This document shows, in pieces, positions 53,621-62,935 of a stretch of DNA of 64,000 nt (positions within the stretch are counted from its first letter, which is position 1; every line of letters starts with the position of its first letter). Origin of the DNA: an uncultured Coriobacteriia bacterium (GTDB lineage: Bacteria; Actinomycetota; Coriobacteriia; Coriobacteriales; QAMH01). Position numbers and translations under genes: made by a program. The notes beneath the pieces were generated by a model. It made no database searches, had not been told where the DNA came from, and was given only the letters and a program-made list of their open reading frames with translations. Where the stretch lies: NCBI GenBank assembly GCA_959608885.1, contig CAUHSG010000008.1, forward strand, positions 1 through 64,000, written 5' to 3'.

Positions 53621-53711
53621 GCCTGGGGCCTCCTCTATCTCTCAATGGTTTCAGAGAAGTGTACTACACGAGCACCGAACGCGGCACCGCGATTTCCTGT
53701 GGTCGTGCAAC

Positions 53712-53996
53712 GGAATCGTCACGACTAATTACCCCAAGCGCTTCGTCGGCGGTATCGTCGTCGATTTCGACGCCGAGGAGGTTGTCATCGGAGCCAAAGT
53801 GGAGCTGAAGGGCGTCGGCGAAACGGTCTTCGCCGAGACGAAGACCGACGATTTCGGAGACTTCATCTTCGAGCAAATCGAGGGACGTCCCTACGAGGTT
53901 GTTATCTCGAAGGAGGGCTACGAGCTGAAGATCTTCGTGGCAGATGCGACCGAACTCGGCGTGAGCTTGGGTGACATCGCCCTCGTCACCGCATAG
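53712..53996 (+). pseudogene. Relic: C-terminal domain of an iron-sulfur oxidoreductase subunit
   Basis: An open stretch encodes about 95 residues beginning NYPKRFVGGIVVDFDAEE and continuing as a small beta-rich domain (AKVELKGVGETVFAETKTDDFGD, then YEVVISKEGYEL). This is the carboxypeptidase-regulatory-like domain found at the C-terminus of 4Fe-4S subunits of pyrogallol hydroxytransferase-like and related molybdoenzymes. No cysteine clusters precede it, and the upstream bases are the guaB start region. It looks like the 3' end of a deleted gene, left between guaB and LysR. A terminator follows its stop codon. Confidence 0.6.
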
Positions 53997-54025
53997 CACG
54001 GAGCAGCGGCATATTCACCTGCTCG

Positions 54026-54058
54026 ACGGGGCAGGCACGCTAAGCGCGCCTGCCCCGT
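54026..54058. terminator. GC-rich bidirectional terminator hairpin
   Basis: ACGGGGCAGGC (54026-54036) pairs exactly with GCCTGCCCCGT (54048-54058), with an 11-base loop, followed on the plus strand by TTTG. It lies between the relic on the plus strand and the stop of the LysR gene on the minus strand, so it can serve both. Confidence 0.75.
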
Positions 54059-54068
54059 TTGCTCGTAG

Positions 54069-54974
54069 CTATGAGCGAGAATGAGAGGCCTTTTGCACTG
54101 CCGTGATGAAATCGGTAATCGCGTTGCTCTCGTTGGAGCTCTTCCAGATGATTCCGATGTCGGATATGTAATCACGCGCCTCTTCGATTTCCACGAAACT
54201 ACAGTCATCGAACACATTTTCAAGATGGCGATAGGAGATGTTGAGAACAGCGCGCCGTTGCATCATGAGACGGGCACTCTCGAAATCACGCGGTCCTCGC
54301 ATAACGTCAATCTTGTCCATAACCGGATGCAAGATGGAGTCGATGGCTTCGGCGGTATCGCTCACGAGGGGCGAATTTGCCATGAGAATGGACTCGCCCT
54401 CCAGTTCATAGACAGATACGGATTCCTTGTCAGCAAATCTATGTCCATCAGGCACGATGAGGGCAAACGGGTCTTCGCAGAGCGGTATAAACTTGTACGC
54501 ACCACTCGACAATATGCCGTCGGTTCGCAACAGGGTGGTAATGCCCATGTCGATTTCGTTAGACGTGAGCTTGCTGATGATTTCGTTGATTTCGCACGAC
54601 GTGAGGGAAACCGACACATCTGGCCGCACCCTAGAATATGTTTCGAGGGCTTGGAGCAAAAATGGCTTCGATGCACCATACAGGTAGCCGATGTTCAAGA
54701 ACTCGTCGATGCCCTTCTTGGCACACGAGACGTGCTCAAGCATTTCGGAATAGGCTTCGATGATGCGTTTCGCGCCCTCGATAAACACCTTGCCGGCCCT
54801 CGTAAGCTCGACGCCGTTTGACGTGCGCACGAAAATGCTCGTGCCGATTTCCTTCTCGATAGCGGAGATATGTTTGCTGAGTACGGGTTGGGAAATGTAG
54901 AACTCCTTGGCGGTTTGCGTGAAGTTGCGCGTTTCATTGAGCCTGACGCATTCTTGCAAGCTACTGATCAGCAT
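54069..54974 (-). CDS. LysR-family transcriptional regulator
   Basis: This 301-residue protein has the LysR N-terminal helix-turn-helix (NFTQTAKEFYISQPVLSKHISAIEKEIGTSIFVRTSNGVELTRAG region, about residues 15-60) and a C-terminal effector-binding domain of periplasmic-binding-protein type. I start at ATG 54974 because GGTGAT lies five bases upstream; a TTG at 54980 is the alternative. It is divergent from the MFS transporter and molybdopterin oxidoreductase genes, with a TGAAT-N5-ATTCA palindrome between. The arrangement implies that it controls them in response to a substrate, probably the compound the enzyme reduces. Confidence 0.9.
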   Translation of the reverse strand: MLISSLQECVRLNETRNFTQTAKEFYISQPVLSKHISAIEKEIGTSIFVRTSNGVELTRAGKVFIEGAKRIIEAYSEMLEHVSCAKKGIDEFLNIGYLYGASKPFLLQALETYSRVRPDVSVSLTSCEINEIISKLTSNEIDMGITTLLRTDGILSSGAYKFIPLCEDPFALIVPDGHRFADKESVSVYELEGESILMANSPLVSDTAEAIDSILHPVMDKIDVMRGPRDFESARLMMQRRAVLNISYRHLENVFDDCSFVEIEEARDYISDIGIIWKSSNESNAITDFITAVQKASHSRS

Positions 54975-55066
54975 CCGCAATCACCATTTCATGCTGCCCC
55001 GACTAGGTGTCACATCCAAGCTGATGATACCAGCTACCAAGGGCGGCAACGCTCTTATTTCTATTA

Positions 55067-55081
55067 TGAATCGCCCATTCA
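55067..55081. promoter_or_regulatory. Candidate LysR operator
   Basis: TGAAT-CGCCC-ATTCA is a perfect 15-base palindrome with the T-N-A spacing of LysR sites (T-N13-A). It lies 93 bases upstream of the LysR start and 140 bases upstream of the MFS start. Confidence 0.5.
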
Positions 55082-55220
55082 ATTAACGTGACCGTGATGC
55101 ACGAAGCAGCGCAATACCCTTGGAACAGGCGACCGCTGTGGTGGTGGCATGTTATTGGCTCACCTACAGGGATATCTCATGAGGATGGCCGCAAATTGTC
55201 ATTAAGAAGGGATGAGGACT

Positions 55221-56492
55221 ATGTCAATTACTATGTCAATTCGAGAATTTGGGCTTGCAAAAGGGCAGCTCAGCAAAACCCAGACATGGGTTACCTTCTG
55301 GGCCATGTTCTTCTTCGCGACCATTTGGATGTTCGCGAATATCGAGCCCACTTCGGTCATGCTGCCTCTCGCGCTATCGTATGGGTTCAACGAAGCGGAC
55401 ATGGGCAATATCATGACGTTTGCCGGTCTGGCTGGTTTGATTATTTCCCTACCGGCAGCATGGTTCATCCGTAAAATTGGCGTTAAGGCAACTTGCCTTG
55501 TCACTGCCGTCGTAGGCATCATCGGCACGCTTGTCTGCGCCATTGCGACGAGCGTACCCGTCTTCCTCACGGGACGTTTCATCATCGGCCTCGCCTTTGG
55601 CATCGCTGCCATCATCGGCCCCAATGCCATGCCACGTTTGTTCCCGGTTTCCAAGCTCGGCAATGCCATGGGCATCTGGTCATTATGGGTTACCCCCGGT
55701 ACCATTCTTAGCTTCGGCGCCGGCCCTGCAATCTTCGAGGCATTCGGTTCCCAGGGTCTCATGACCTTCTGCGTCATACTCGAAATCGTGTTCACCGTCG
55801 TGATGCTCGTCTTCGTCAAGATGCCCGCCGTTGCCTTGAACACCATTGTTGAGGGCAACGTGGAGCACAAGAGAATCATTGGCAAGCAGCATACGGCTTG
55901 GGCAATCGTCGTTGCGATTTCCTTCGCCCTGTGGTGCACCTTATATGCGGCATTCAACAATTTCTATGCAACGTATCTGACCACGGTCCAGGGTATGACC
56001 ACAGGCTATGCCGGCATCGTCTGCCTCTGCATCGCCCTATTCACCATCCCGGCCGGCTTTATTTTCGGTCGCATCATCGATAAATACCACCTCGCGAAAC
56101 ACTTCATATGGATCGGATACCTGGTCGTCGGAATCACGGTTGGCACTTTTGCCTGGCAAAACGAGCAAAGCACCGTGACTCCCTGGATTACCTGCATCAT
56201 CGTCGGCTTCTTCTCTGGCGCCATGGTGCCGATTGGAACGCGCACCATCATCCCGCTACTGGCAAAGGACCCCGCGAAGACCGACTACAGCCTCGGCATT
56301 ATGGGTTTGGTGACGCAGGTCGCTAACATCACGACGGGCTCCATCTTCGCGCCGCTCTTTGCATCCGTGGGCTTCTACCACGCCTCCCTGTACATGTTGG
56401 TCCCTATTGCTGCCGTCGCCGTTGTGATTTTCCTCTTCTGCCCCAGCGACAAGAAGCTCTATCAGGAAGAACTTGACGCTCAGACCGAATAA
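55221..56492 (+). CDS. MFS transporter of the LysR-linked cluster
   Basis: This 423-residue protein has twelve predicted membrane helices and the major facilitator layout. GRFIIGLAFGIAAIIGPNAMP in the first half and WITCIIVGFFSGAMVPIGTR in the second are typical. The ATG at 55221 is preceded by AAGAAGGG nine bases away; an ATG at 55212 is too close to it. It lies 89 bases before the molybdopterin oxidoreductase gene. Transporters of this kind are commonly paired with single-substrate reductases in Eggerthellaceae, so it probably imports the enzyme substrate or exports the product. Confidence 0.9.
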   Translation: MSITMSIREFGLAKGQLSKTQTWVTFWAMFFFATIWMFANIEPTSVMLPLALSYGFNEADMGNIMTFAGLAGLIISLPAAWFIRKIGVKATCLVTAVVGIIGTLVCAIATSVPVFLTGRFIIGLAFGIAAIIGPNAMPRLFPVSKLGNAMGIWSLWVTPGTILSFGAGPAIFEAFGSQGLMTFCVILEIVFTVVMLVFVKMPAVALNTIVEGNVEHKRIIGKQHTAWAIVVAISFALWCTLYAAFNNFYATYLTTVQGMTTGYAGIVCLCIALFTIPAGFIFGRIIDKYHLAKHFIWIGYLVVGITVGTFAWQNEQSTVTPWITCIIVGFFSGAMVPIGTRTIIPLLAKDPAKTDYSLGIMGLVTQVANITTGSIFAPLFASVGFYHASLYMLVPIAAVAVVIFLFCPSDKKLYQEELDAQTE

Positions 56493-56581
56493 GCCAAGGC
56501 CGTCTCAAGCACGAGTGCGGGCTGGCACGGCCATGCAATCGAATCGGCTATCGGACTAGTTTCCGAAAGAAAGGAGAAAAG

Positions 56582-58918
56582 ATGACCGAGACAGTACCTG
56601 CTCAGCAGGAAAACCTCAACGAGGAGACTAAGGAGTTCTTTGCCGAATCCATGTACGACCATTCTCATGACGAGGTGGTGGATGACGCGACGGGGCGCAA
56701 GTGCCGGTGGGAAGAAGACGGGATGACCGTCATCCGCACCAACGCGCGAACGGCTCCCGGCTGTCATGACAACTGTGGACTTCTCGTCTACGTGAAGGAC
56801 GGCAGGATCGATCACATCGAAGGCGATCCGGAGAATCCCTACAACCAGGGCAGGCTCTGCCTTCGCTGCCTGGCCGCAAAGGAGATCGTCTACCATCCCG
56901 ATCGCATCCTGTATCCGATGAAACGCGCCAAGGAAGATCGCGGCAAGAACACCTGGGAGCGTATCTCCTGGGATGAGGCCTATGACATCATCTACCGTGA
57001 GATGATGAAGGTTGTCGATACGTATGGCGCCAAGTCCATCATCGTCACGCAGGGTACGGGACGCGACATCAACGGCTATAACCCCCTGATGGGCTACTAT
57101 CTCGGTACGCCGAATAGCGGCATGGGCTTCCTTTCGGGCGAAGCTTGCTATGCTCCGCGATTTGCCAGCACGTCCATGAAAGCCGGCGGCTTTTTTGTGT
57201 GCGATTACAGCCAGTTCTTCCCGGACAGGTTCGATGACCCGCGTTGGCAGCCTCCTGGTTACATCCTCATCTGGGGTAACAACCCCGTCGTCGCCAATTC
57301 CGATGGCACGCTGGGCTATTGGATCGTCGAGTGCATGAAGCGCGGAAGCAAGATTATCTGCGTTGACCCCAAGCTGACTTGGATGGCCGGCAAGGCAGAG
57401 TACTGGTTCCAGCTCCGTCCAGGCACCGATCTTGCCCTTCTGCTTGGCATGTGCAACGCAATCGTCGAGGCGGAGGCATACGATAAAGACTTCTGCGAGC
57501 GCTGGACCTACGGTTTCGAGGAGTTCTGCGAGCATGTCAAGAAGTACACGCCGGAATGGGCGGCCGAGGTCTGTGGCGTCGATGCCGACAAGATCAAGCA
57601 GGCCGCCCTGGCCGTCGCCGAGGCTCCCTCTGCGTGCCTGCAGTGGGGTGTGGCCATCGACCATTGCTCCTCCGGATTCGTCGGAGGCATGGCATGCTTC
57701 GACCTGATGGCGCTTACCGGCAACTTCGAGAAGCCGGGTTCGATGGTGAGCGCAGCTCCCGCCTTTGGATGCGCCACGACGTGGATGCCGGGCGATGAGC
57801 TCTTCGAGGAAATCGATCCCCCGAGCTTTGCCGCGGCCCCCACGGAGCGTATGAATGACAAGTTCCCCGTACTTCAGGCCGGCTCCATGAAGAGCTCCGA
57901 CATGTGGCTGGAGGCCATGGAAACGGGTGAGCCCTACCCCATCAAGGCGACATGGCTCCAGACCAACAATACGATCGCGAACATGGGTGCCGAATCCGAC
58001 AGGCTCATGAGGGCCCTGCAGAACCTGGACTTCAACGTGACCGTCGACCTGTTCATGACGCCGACGGCCCTTGCCACGGCAGACGTGTTCTTACCTGCCT
58101 GCACGTGTTTCGAGCGCATTGGCGTGACGGGCCATCAGCCCTATCAGCTGGGTGCCATCCAGCAGTGCATCGAACCTTTGGGCGAATCGAAGTCCGACAT
58201 GCAGATCATCTACGAAATGGGCAGATACTTTGCCGGCGAGAATGGAAGTCCGTGGAATAGCCCGGAGGAGTTCAACGACTACGTTTTGCGCCACACGCCC
58301 TTCACCTACGAGGAGCTCAAGGAGCGCACCTGGGCATATCCCGAGTTCGAATACGGCAAGAACGAGACGGGCAAGCTGCGTGCTACCGGCGAACCTGGCT
58401 TCAATGCTGCGTTCGGGCGCTACAACTTCTACTGCGTGCCCATGGCAAACCTCGGCTACGACCCCTTCCCCGTCTACGAGGAGCCACATGACAGCCCCAT
58501 ATCCACCCCCGAGCTGTCCGAGAAGTATCCGCTGGTCCTCACCACGGGCGCTCGTCGCTGGGGTCTGTTCCACTCCGAGCATCGCCAGGCTCCTTCCATG
58601 CGCCAGATTCACGAGGAGCCGTTCTGCATGATTCATCCCGAGACCGCTGCCGAATATGGCATCAAGGACGGGGATATGGTTCTCATCGAGAACGACTTTG
58701 GCTCCTGCGTGCAAAAGGCCGAGGTGTCCATGCGCATGCGCAAGGGCGTCGTCGCCGCCGATCACGGCTGGTGGTTCCCCGAGCGCGGCGCGGAGGACGG
58801 TACGCTCTTCGGCGTCATGGAGGCGAACATCAACAAGCTTCTGCCCATGCGTCCGGGCCCCACGGGCCTTGGCAACGAATACAAGTCGCAGCTTTGCCGC
58901 ATCAGCAAGGCAAGCTAG
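56582..58918 (+). CDS. Molybdopterin-dependent oxidoreductase, catalytic subunit
   Basis: This 778-residue protein is of the DMSO reductase superfamily, with the bis-molybdopterin domains in order and the C-terminal cofactor-binding barrel (TTGARRWGLFHSEHRQ). Cysteines near the N-terminus are at 61, 65, 93 and 96, giving C-x3-C-x27-C-x2-C rather than the usual C-x2-C-x3-C-x27-C. SGEACYAPR (about residue 197) contains a Cys that may be the metal ligand. There is no twin-arginine signal, so it is cytoplasmic. AAAGGAG precedes the ATG. With the ferredoxin subunit downstream it looks like a dehydroxylase or transhydroxylase-type enzyme; the substrate is unknown. Confidence 0.88.
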   Translation: MTETVPAQQENLNEETKEFFAESMYDHSHDEVVDDATGRKCRWEEDGMTVIRTNARTAPGCHDNCGLLVYVKDGRIDHIEGDPENPYNQGRLCLRCLAAKEIVYHPDRILYPMKRAKEDRGKNTWERISWDEAYDIIYREMMKVVDTYGAKSIIVTQGTGRDINGYNPLMGYYLGTPNSGMGFLSGEACYAPRFASTSMKAGGFFVCDYSQFFPDRFDDPRWQPPGYILIWGNNPVVANSDGTLGYWIVECMKRGSKIICVDPKLTWMAGKAEYWFQLRPGTDLALLLGMCNAIVEAEAYDKDFCERWTYGFEEFCEHVKKYTPEWAAEVCGVDADKIKQAALAVAEAPSACLQWGVAIDHCSSGFVGGMACFDLMALTGNFEKPGSMVSAAPAFGCATTWMPGDELFEEIDPPSFAAAPTERMNDKFPVLQAGSMKSSDMWLEAMETGEPYPIKATWLQTNNTIANMGAESDRLMRALQNLDFNVTVDLFMTPTALATADVFLPACTCFERIGVTGHQPYQLGAIQQCIEPLGESKSDMQIIYEMGRYFAGENGSPWNSPEEFNDYVLRHTPFTYEELKERTWAYPEFEYGKNETGKLRATGEPGFNAAFGRYNFYCVPMANLGYDPFPVYEEPHDSPISTPELSEKYPLVLTTGARRWGLFHSEHRQAPSMRQIHEEPFCMIHPETAAEYGIKDGDMVLIENDFGSCVQKAEVSMRMRKGVVAADHGWWFPERGAEDGTLFGVMEANINKLLPMRPGPTGLGNEYKSQLCRISKAS

Positions 58919-58942
58919 AGCATCGAGAGGAGATATATCATC

Positions 58943-59281
58943 ATGAACGGCCTTCTGTTCGATTACAAATGGTGCACTGGCTGTCACGCATGCGAGATCG
59001 CATGCCAGCAGGTGCATGGATTCGCTCCGGAAAAGGTTGGCGAGCAGGGAAAGCGCGGCATCAAGCCGTATGAGATCGGCCCCTACGACCTCGGTGATGA
59101 CAAATACCAGTACGAGTTCATCCCCGTCCCCACCTCCCTGTGCGATCACTGCGCCGACCGCGTCGCCAAGGGCAAGCAGCCGAGTTGCGTGAAGCACTGC
59201 CAGACGGCGTGCATAAGCTACGGCCCGGTAGAAGAGCTCGTCAAGAAGATGGACTCAAAGCACATAGCGCTGTTTATTTAG
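58943..59281 (+). CDS. Small two-cluster ferredoxin subunit
   Basis: This 112-residue protein has two cysteine sets: 11, 14, 17 and 21 (C-x2-C-x2-C-x3-C), and 67, 70, 82 and 86 (C-x2-C-x11-C-x3-C), with an extra Cys at 90. It should hold two [4Fe-4S] clusters and pass electrons to the molybdopterin subunit 24 bases upstream. It is shorter than the usual 180-200 residue subunits with four clusters, but the sequence begins and ends cleanly and reads FDYKWCTGCHACEIACQ as in the short family. A hairpin follows. Confidence 0.88.
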   Translation: MNGLLFDYKWCTGCHACEIACQQVHGFAPEKVGEQGKRGIKPYEIGPYDLGDDKYQYEFIPVPTSLCDHCADRVAKGKQPSCVKHCQTACISYGPVEELVKKMDSKHIALFI

Positions 59282-59288
59282 GCTACCT

Positions 59289-59324
59289 CGGGTCTGTCGC
59301 CCTTCCCTCCTTGCGACAGGCCCG
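59289..59324. terminator. Hairpin after the ferredoxin subunit gene
   Basis: CGGGTCTGTCGC (59289-59300) pairs with GCGACAGGCCCG (59313-59324) with one G-T pair, around a 12-base loop. There is no T-tract directly behind it, so it may be a processing or partial termination site before the MFS pseudogene. Confidence 0.5.
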
Positions 59325-59392
59325 ATGCCAAAAAACAGCGAACATCCCTTCCCACACGAGGGCAAGAGCCTTCATGACCCAAGGATAAAAAA

Positions 59393-60643
59393 ATGACTAC
59401 TGAAGAAAAAGGGATCGGATCAATCAAACCGGTCGCGCGTGGCTCGTTGCGATTCTAGGCACGCTTGTCGCAATCATCTTATCTGCCAACAACATGAAGA
59501 TTCCCGCAACAGCGACACTGCTATTGCCCGCCATGGGCATTGACGTTGCCGCCGTGAGTGCCGTCATGTCTATCTCCGGCTATGTCGGCATCTTCTGTGC
59601 ACTAGCAGCTGGTGGCATCGTGTTCAAGCTTGGTGCGCGCAAAGCCGCTACGATCATGCTCGTCCTCGAGCTCATCGGCGCTATCATCTGCGCTGCGACC
59701 TCCACCTACGAAATGCTCTTTATCGGACGCATATTCGAGGGCATCGGCTTCCAGTGCATACCCGTTATTGTGCCCGTTCTCATCTCCGAATGGTTTCCCC
59801 GTCCAAGCGCGGTCTCCCAAACGGAATATTTTCCGCATGGATTCCGCTGGATGGCATCTTTATCTTGAGCACGTTGGGATTCTTCTTCGATATGGGCAAT
59901 CCCGTCTCCTACCATAACGCCTTCTGGTATGCCGCGATACTTGTCGTTGTTACCCTCATCCTCTGGATCGTGGCGGTGCGCAACCCCGAGCACTCCTACC
60001 TTATGGAAGGCGAGGATCCGAATGCCCCCAAACCCAAGATGTCCGAGGGCTTCAAGAGCCTCCCCTGCTGGGCCGCCTCATCGCATTTGCCGGTTTTGCA
60101 CTGGGCACCGCGATGATCCAGAACCTCTCGCCTTCCTTCTTCTCCGAGACGATGGGCATGGACCAGATAACGGCCAATGGTTCACTTAACATCGCAAACA
60201 TTGCCGTATTTGTCGGATCCATGAGCGTTGGCATCCTCTTGAATAAGGTCATCGACATGAACAAGCGCATGATCTTGCTCATCGCGGCTTCTATAGCGCT
60301 TGCCGTCTGCTTTGTCCTGACCTACATGGTATCCATCGACACCCTGACACCGTGGCTTATCGCCTTTGGTTTGTTTAACGGCGTGGTTCCTCCCATCTAC
60401 TTCACGATGGTCGCAGACATCGCTCCACGTCCTGAGCTCGCAAGCATTGCTTCCACGCTTCTTACCTGCGGTCAGGCTCTCGGCGGCGGCCTATGCTTCG
60501 GCTTCATGGAATCTGCGATTGTCGCTGCAGGCTGGGGTGCTGGCACCTTCGTCATGATCGGCGCCGGAATCGCGCTTGTCTTAGGTTCCATCTTCCTCTT
60601 CGCCCTCATGCGTAACAGCGCAAAGAAGGTGGAGCAGGCATAG
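59393..60643 (+). pseudogene. MFS transporter pseudogene with three single-base frameshifts
   Basis: A full-length MFS transporter of about 415 residues can be read only by shifting frame three times. The ATG at 59393 reads MTTEEKG and then must lose one base around 59408 (A5 tract). The next frame runs to about 59800, where another shift occurs in a CCCC-GTCC stretch. The third frame ends near 60060 (CCCC again), and the last frame runs to the TAG at 60643. Each step changes the frame in the same direction, as single-base deletions would. The encoded protein has the helix pattern and EWFPRP-like loop of its family. Confidence 0.75.
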
Positions 60644-60668
60644 CCCTTATCCCATTTGCCTTTTCCTC

Positions 60669-60705
60669 AGGCGGGGTTCGCGCAAGGTTGATGCGAACTC
60701 CGCCT
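60669..60705. terminator. Hairpin between the MFS pseudogene and TetR gene
   Basis: AGGCGGGGTTCGC (60669-60681) pairs with GCGAACTCCGCCT (60693-60705) over 13 bases with one G-T pair and an 11-base loop. It is at the convergent point of the two modules. No strong T-tract is seen. Confidence 0.55.
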
Positions 60706-60810
60706 TCAATGACATGCGGGAATAAAACAAATACATAGGGGATTTGTTCTATCGGACCACCGGAAAGCCGTATTGTGCGCAGCACACGTATTCGGTGCCG
60801 TCGCTATGTC

Positions 60811-61431
60811 TCAAAGCAGCATGCTCAACGTGTCATCGGAAATCGACGATGGGGAAACGGGAACATTGAGCGTCTCGAAAAGCTCACGTGGAACGCAGGA
60901 GGTGAGCAACTCGGAGTATTCTTGAACGGAGAGCTCGTATTTTCCATCTCCGAAGTTGTTCGACATGTTCATCTCGAGGTACGGCAGTGCTTCGACTTGG
61001 AAGGCGAGCGTCTTGGTGAGCTCGAGCCCCTTGTATTCGACGATCGTCTCTATGAGGTTTTGCCGACGATGCCTGATGAAGAAAGGCGCGCCGGCGCTGT
61101 AATCACGACTTGTCCCGCCCTTGGCGAAAAGGTCTTTGTATCTATGAATGCAGTGCGTCGTGATGAGATTTCCCTCTAGCCATGTGAGTGTTCGACCGAT
61201 CCGATCGATTCCCCTCGCATAGCACTGCTGGGAAAGCCATGTCACGACCTCGTTCAAGTCGGAGAAATGGTAGTAGAACCCCGAACGGCTCACACAGGCT
61301 AATCTGACCACCTCCTCTACCTTCACCTCAGAGAAATCCATGACCGTGCAAAGCATGTTGAGCGTCGAGGCGATTTTTAGCTTGGTCTGATGAGATCTCG
61401 AGTAGACACTCTCGATGCGCGAGTCCTCCAT
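60811..61431 (-). CDS. TetR-family transcriptional regulator
   Basis: This 206-residue protein has a TetR-type helix-turn-helix near the N-terminus (VEEVVRLACVSRSGFYYHFSDLNEVV, about residues 38-63) followed by an all-helical ligand domain without further motifs. The ATG at 61431 has GAGGGGG six bases upstream; a GTG at 61449 is possible. It sits downstream of an MFS transporter gene on the same strand with a palindrome between them. The same palindrome occurs upstream of the MFS gene and of the next molybdoenzyme, which suggests that this regulator controls all of them and itself. Confidence 0.88.
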   Translation of the reverse strand: MEDSRIESVYSRSHQTKLKIASTLNMLCTVMDFSEVKVEEVVRLACVSRSGFYYHFSDLNEVVTWLSQQCYARGIDRIGRTLTWLEGNLITTHCIHRYKDLFAKGGTSRDYSAGAPFFIRHRRQNLIETIVEYKGLELTKTLAFQVEALPYLEMNMSNNFGDGKYELSVQEYSELLTSCVPRELFETLNVPVSPSSISDDTLSMLL

Positions 61432-61531
61432 GGCGTCCCCCTCACCCACGGCTTACTTACTCTCAATTATATGAGTGCATAGGAGGTCGTTTCGACGTGT
61501 GTTCCCAAAAAGCGTCTCATAAGAAGCCAGA

Positions 61532-61559
61532 ACTGGACAAAGAAGGGAAATTGTCCAGT
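61532..61559. promoter_or_regulatory. 28-bp operator, copy 1 (upstream of the TetR gene)
   Basis: ACTGGACA-N12-TGTCCAGT, perfect in all 16 half-site bases; the inverted repeat extends to 11 bp per arm (61530-61540 with 61551-61561). It lies 101 bases upstream of the TetR start and beyond the MFS stop, so it can also act as the MFS 3' hairpin. Confidence 0.7.
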
Positions 61560-61592
61560 TCCGGAATGGGGGGACTCCTTGTCTTTTGGAGG

Positions 61593-62816
61593 CTACTTGA
61601 GTTTTACGAAACCCATGACGATGGTTCCGATAACTCCCATGATGCCAAGCGCGATGCCCGCGAGCATCCATTGCGAAAGGCCGTTGCCAAGAAGAAGCTG
61701 GATGAGGAAAGTTCCTAGAAACTGCCCCGTGCACTGAGTCAGGGTCAGGACCCCCATCCCCTTGGCAACAAGTCGCGGACTGGGTATGACATCTATCCAC
61801 ACCGCGATGAGCAACCCGATGCAGGCAAGGCCAAGGGCTCCGAGCACGACAGCCGCAAGCCAAAACGCAATCCCCGTTTGCGTGTACATGACGAAGACGC
61901 AGGGACCGAGCACGGACATGGTGACGATGAGGAGCTGCTTGGAGCGCCCGGTCTTGCCGACGATTGCGCCGACGAGCGGCGTGCTCACGAGCGAGATGAG
62001 TGATGGAAGCGTCGTCGCAAAACCCGATTGTTCAAGAGAGAATCCCTTTTCGGGCAATTGGAGCACGGAAGGGAGCATGCCAAGAATCGCTAGCATGAGG
62101 AGATTGAAAATGAGAAAGCCGATAAGGAAGAGCACGACATTGGGCGTGAGCAAGTCGCGATAGCGAGCGTGCTCGCATTCGTGGCCATCTGGTTTGTCGC
62201 ATGAGGATGACTCGTCCATGGCGCGCTTTGGGGACCTTATGCAAAAGAGGAGGAGAAGCGCGGCGAGGGCGGCCGCGATGGCAAACGCGAGCCAGACGCC
62301 CTCGAATCCCGCGATTCCGAAGATATGCGGTGTCAGCACGGATGCTATGACGGCCCCGCCGTTTCCCCAGCATCCCCAGATTCCCGTCGCGAGCGCGGTC
62401 TTCTTCGGGTCGACACACTGCTGGATCGCTATGGGGCCGCATGTCGTGATGAAGGTGAGCGAAATCCCCTCGATGGCGCGCGAGACGATGAGGACGACTC
62501 CGTTTTCTCCCGACAGCATACCGATAACCGAGCCGATGACGATGAGACCCGAAGACGCGAGCATGACGCGCTTGAAGCCGAAGCGCTGGGCCAGCCCTCC
62601 CGCCGGCAAGGCGAAGAAGATGCCCACGAGCGTGAAGATCGACATGATCCAGGCAGACCCGTCGGCGCTCAGGGAGAAGCGGGGCGCGATGGTGACGAGC
62701 AACGTCGAGGCCTTGTACTGCGTGCAGGCGGCGGACAGGCCGACGGCAAGCAAAACCAGTCCGACAATCACCGCGTTTTGGTAGTGCAGCCCATTTTGCT
62801 TTGGGATTTCCTTCAT
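61593..62816 (-). CDS. MFS transporter of the TetR-linked module
   Basis: This 407-residue protein has twelve predicted membrane helices and MFS motifs such as GLAQRFGFKRVMLASSG in the loop after helix 2. I start at ATG 62816, which has AAAGGAG four bases upstream; the open frame continues upstream over another 74 codons that are not hydrophobic and cross the operator region. It is followed by the TetR gene on the same strand. Half-sites of the module palindrome lie in its promoter. The likely cargo is the substrate or product of the molybdoenzyme at 63487. Confidence 0.9.
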   Translation of the reverse strand: MKEIPKQNGLHYQNAVIVGLVLLAVGLSAACTQYKASTLLVTIAPRFSLSADGSAWIMSIFTLVGIFFALPAGGLAQRFGFKRVMLASSGLIVIGSVIGMLSGENGVVLIVSRAIEGISLTFITTCGPIAIQQCVDPKKTALATGIWGCWGNGGAVIASVLTPHIFGIAGFEGVWLAFAIAAALAALLLLFCIRSPKRAMDESSSCDKPDGHECEHARYRDLLTPNVVLFLIGFLIFNLLMLAILGMLPSVLQLPEKGFSLEQSGFATTLPSLISLVSTPLVGAIVGKTGRSKQLLIVTMSVLGPCVFVMYTQTGIAFWLAAVVLGALGLACIGLLIAVWIDVIPSPRLVAKGMGVLTLTQCTGQFLGTFLIQLLLGNGLSQWMLAGIALGIMGVIGTIVMGFVKLK

Positions 62817-62875
62817 GATTCTCCTTTCGTCCAGCAAAGTTCTACTGGATTGGGAAAACCATCGGGAGACTCCCA

Positions 62876-62903
62876 TCTCGACAATACGCCTCGAACGTCC
62901 AGT
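62876..62903. promoter_or_regulatory. 28-bp operator, copy 3 (upstream of the MFS gene)
   Basis: TCTCGACA-N12-CGTCCAGT matches the ACTGGACA-N12-TGTCCAGT pattern at 13 of 16 half-site bases with exactly the same spacing. It is 60 bases upstream of the MFS start. It is weaker than the other two copies. Confidence 0.5.
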
Positions 62904-62935
62904 TGTTCTGAACGCCAAGGCTACTTTGGAGAAAC

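Noticed and set aside
59393..59500. Programmed frameshift in the MFS pseudogene
   Set aside because: There are three separate shifts, none at a standard slippery heptamer with a stimulatory structure, and transporters of this family are not known to use frameshifting.
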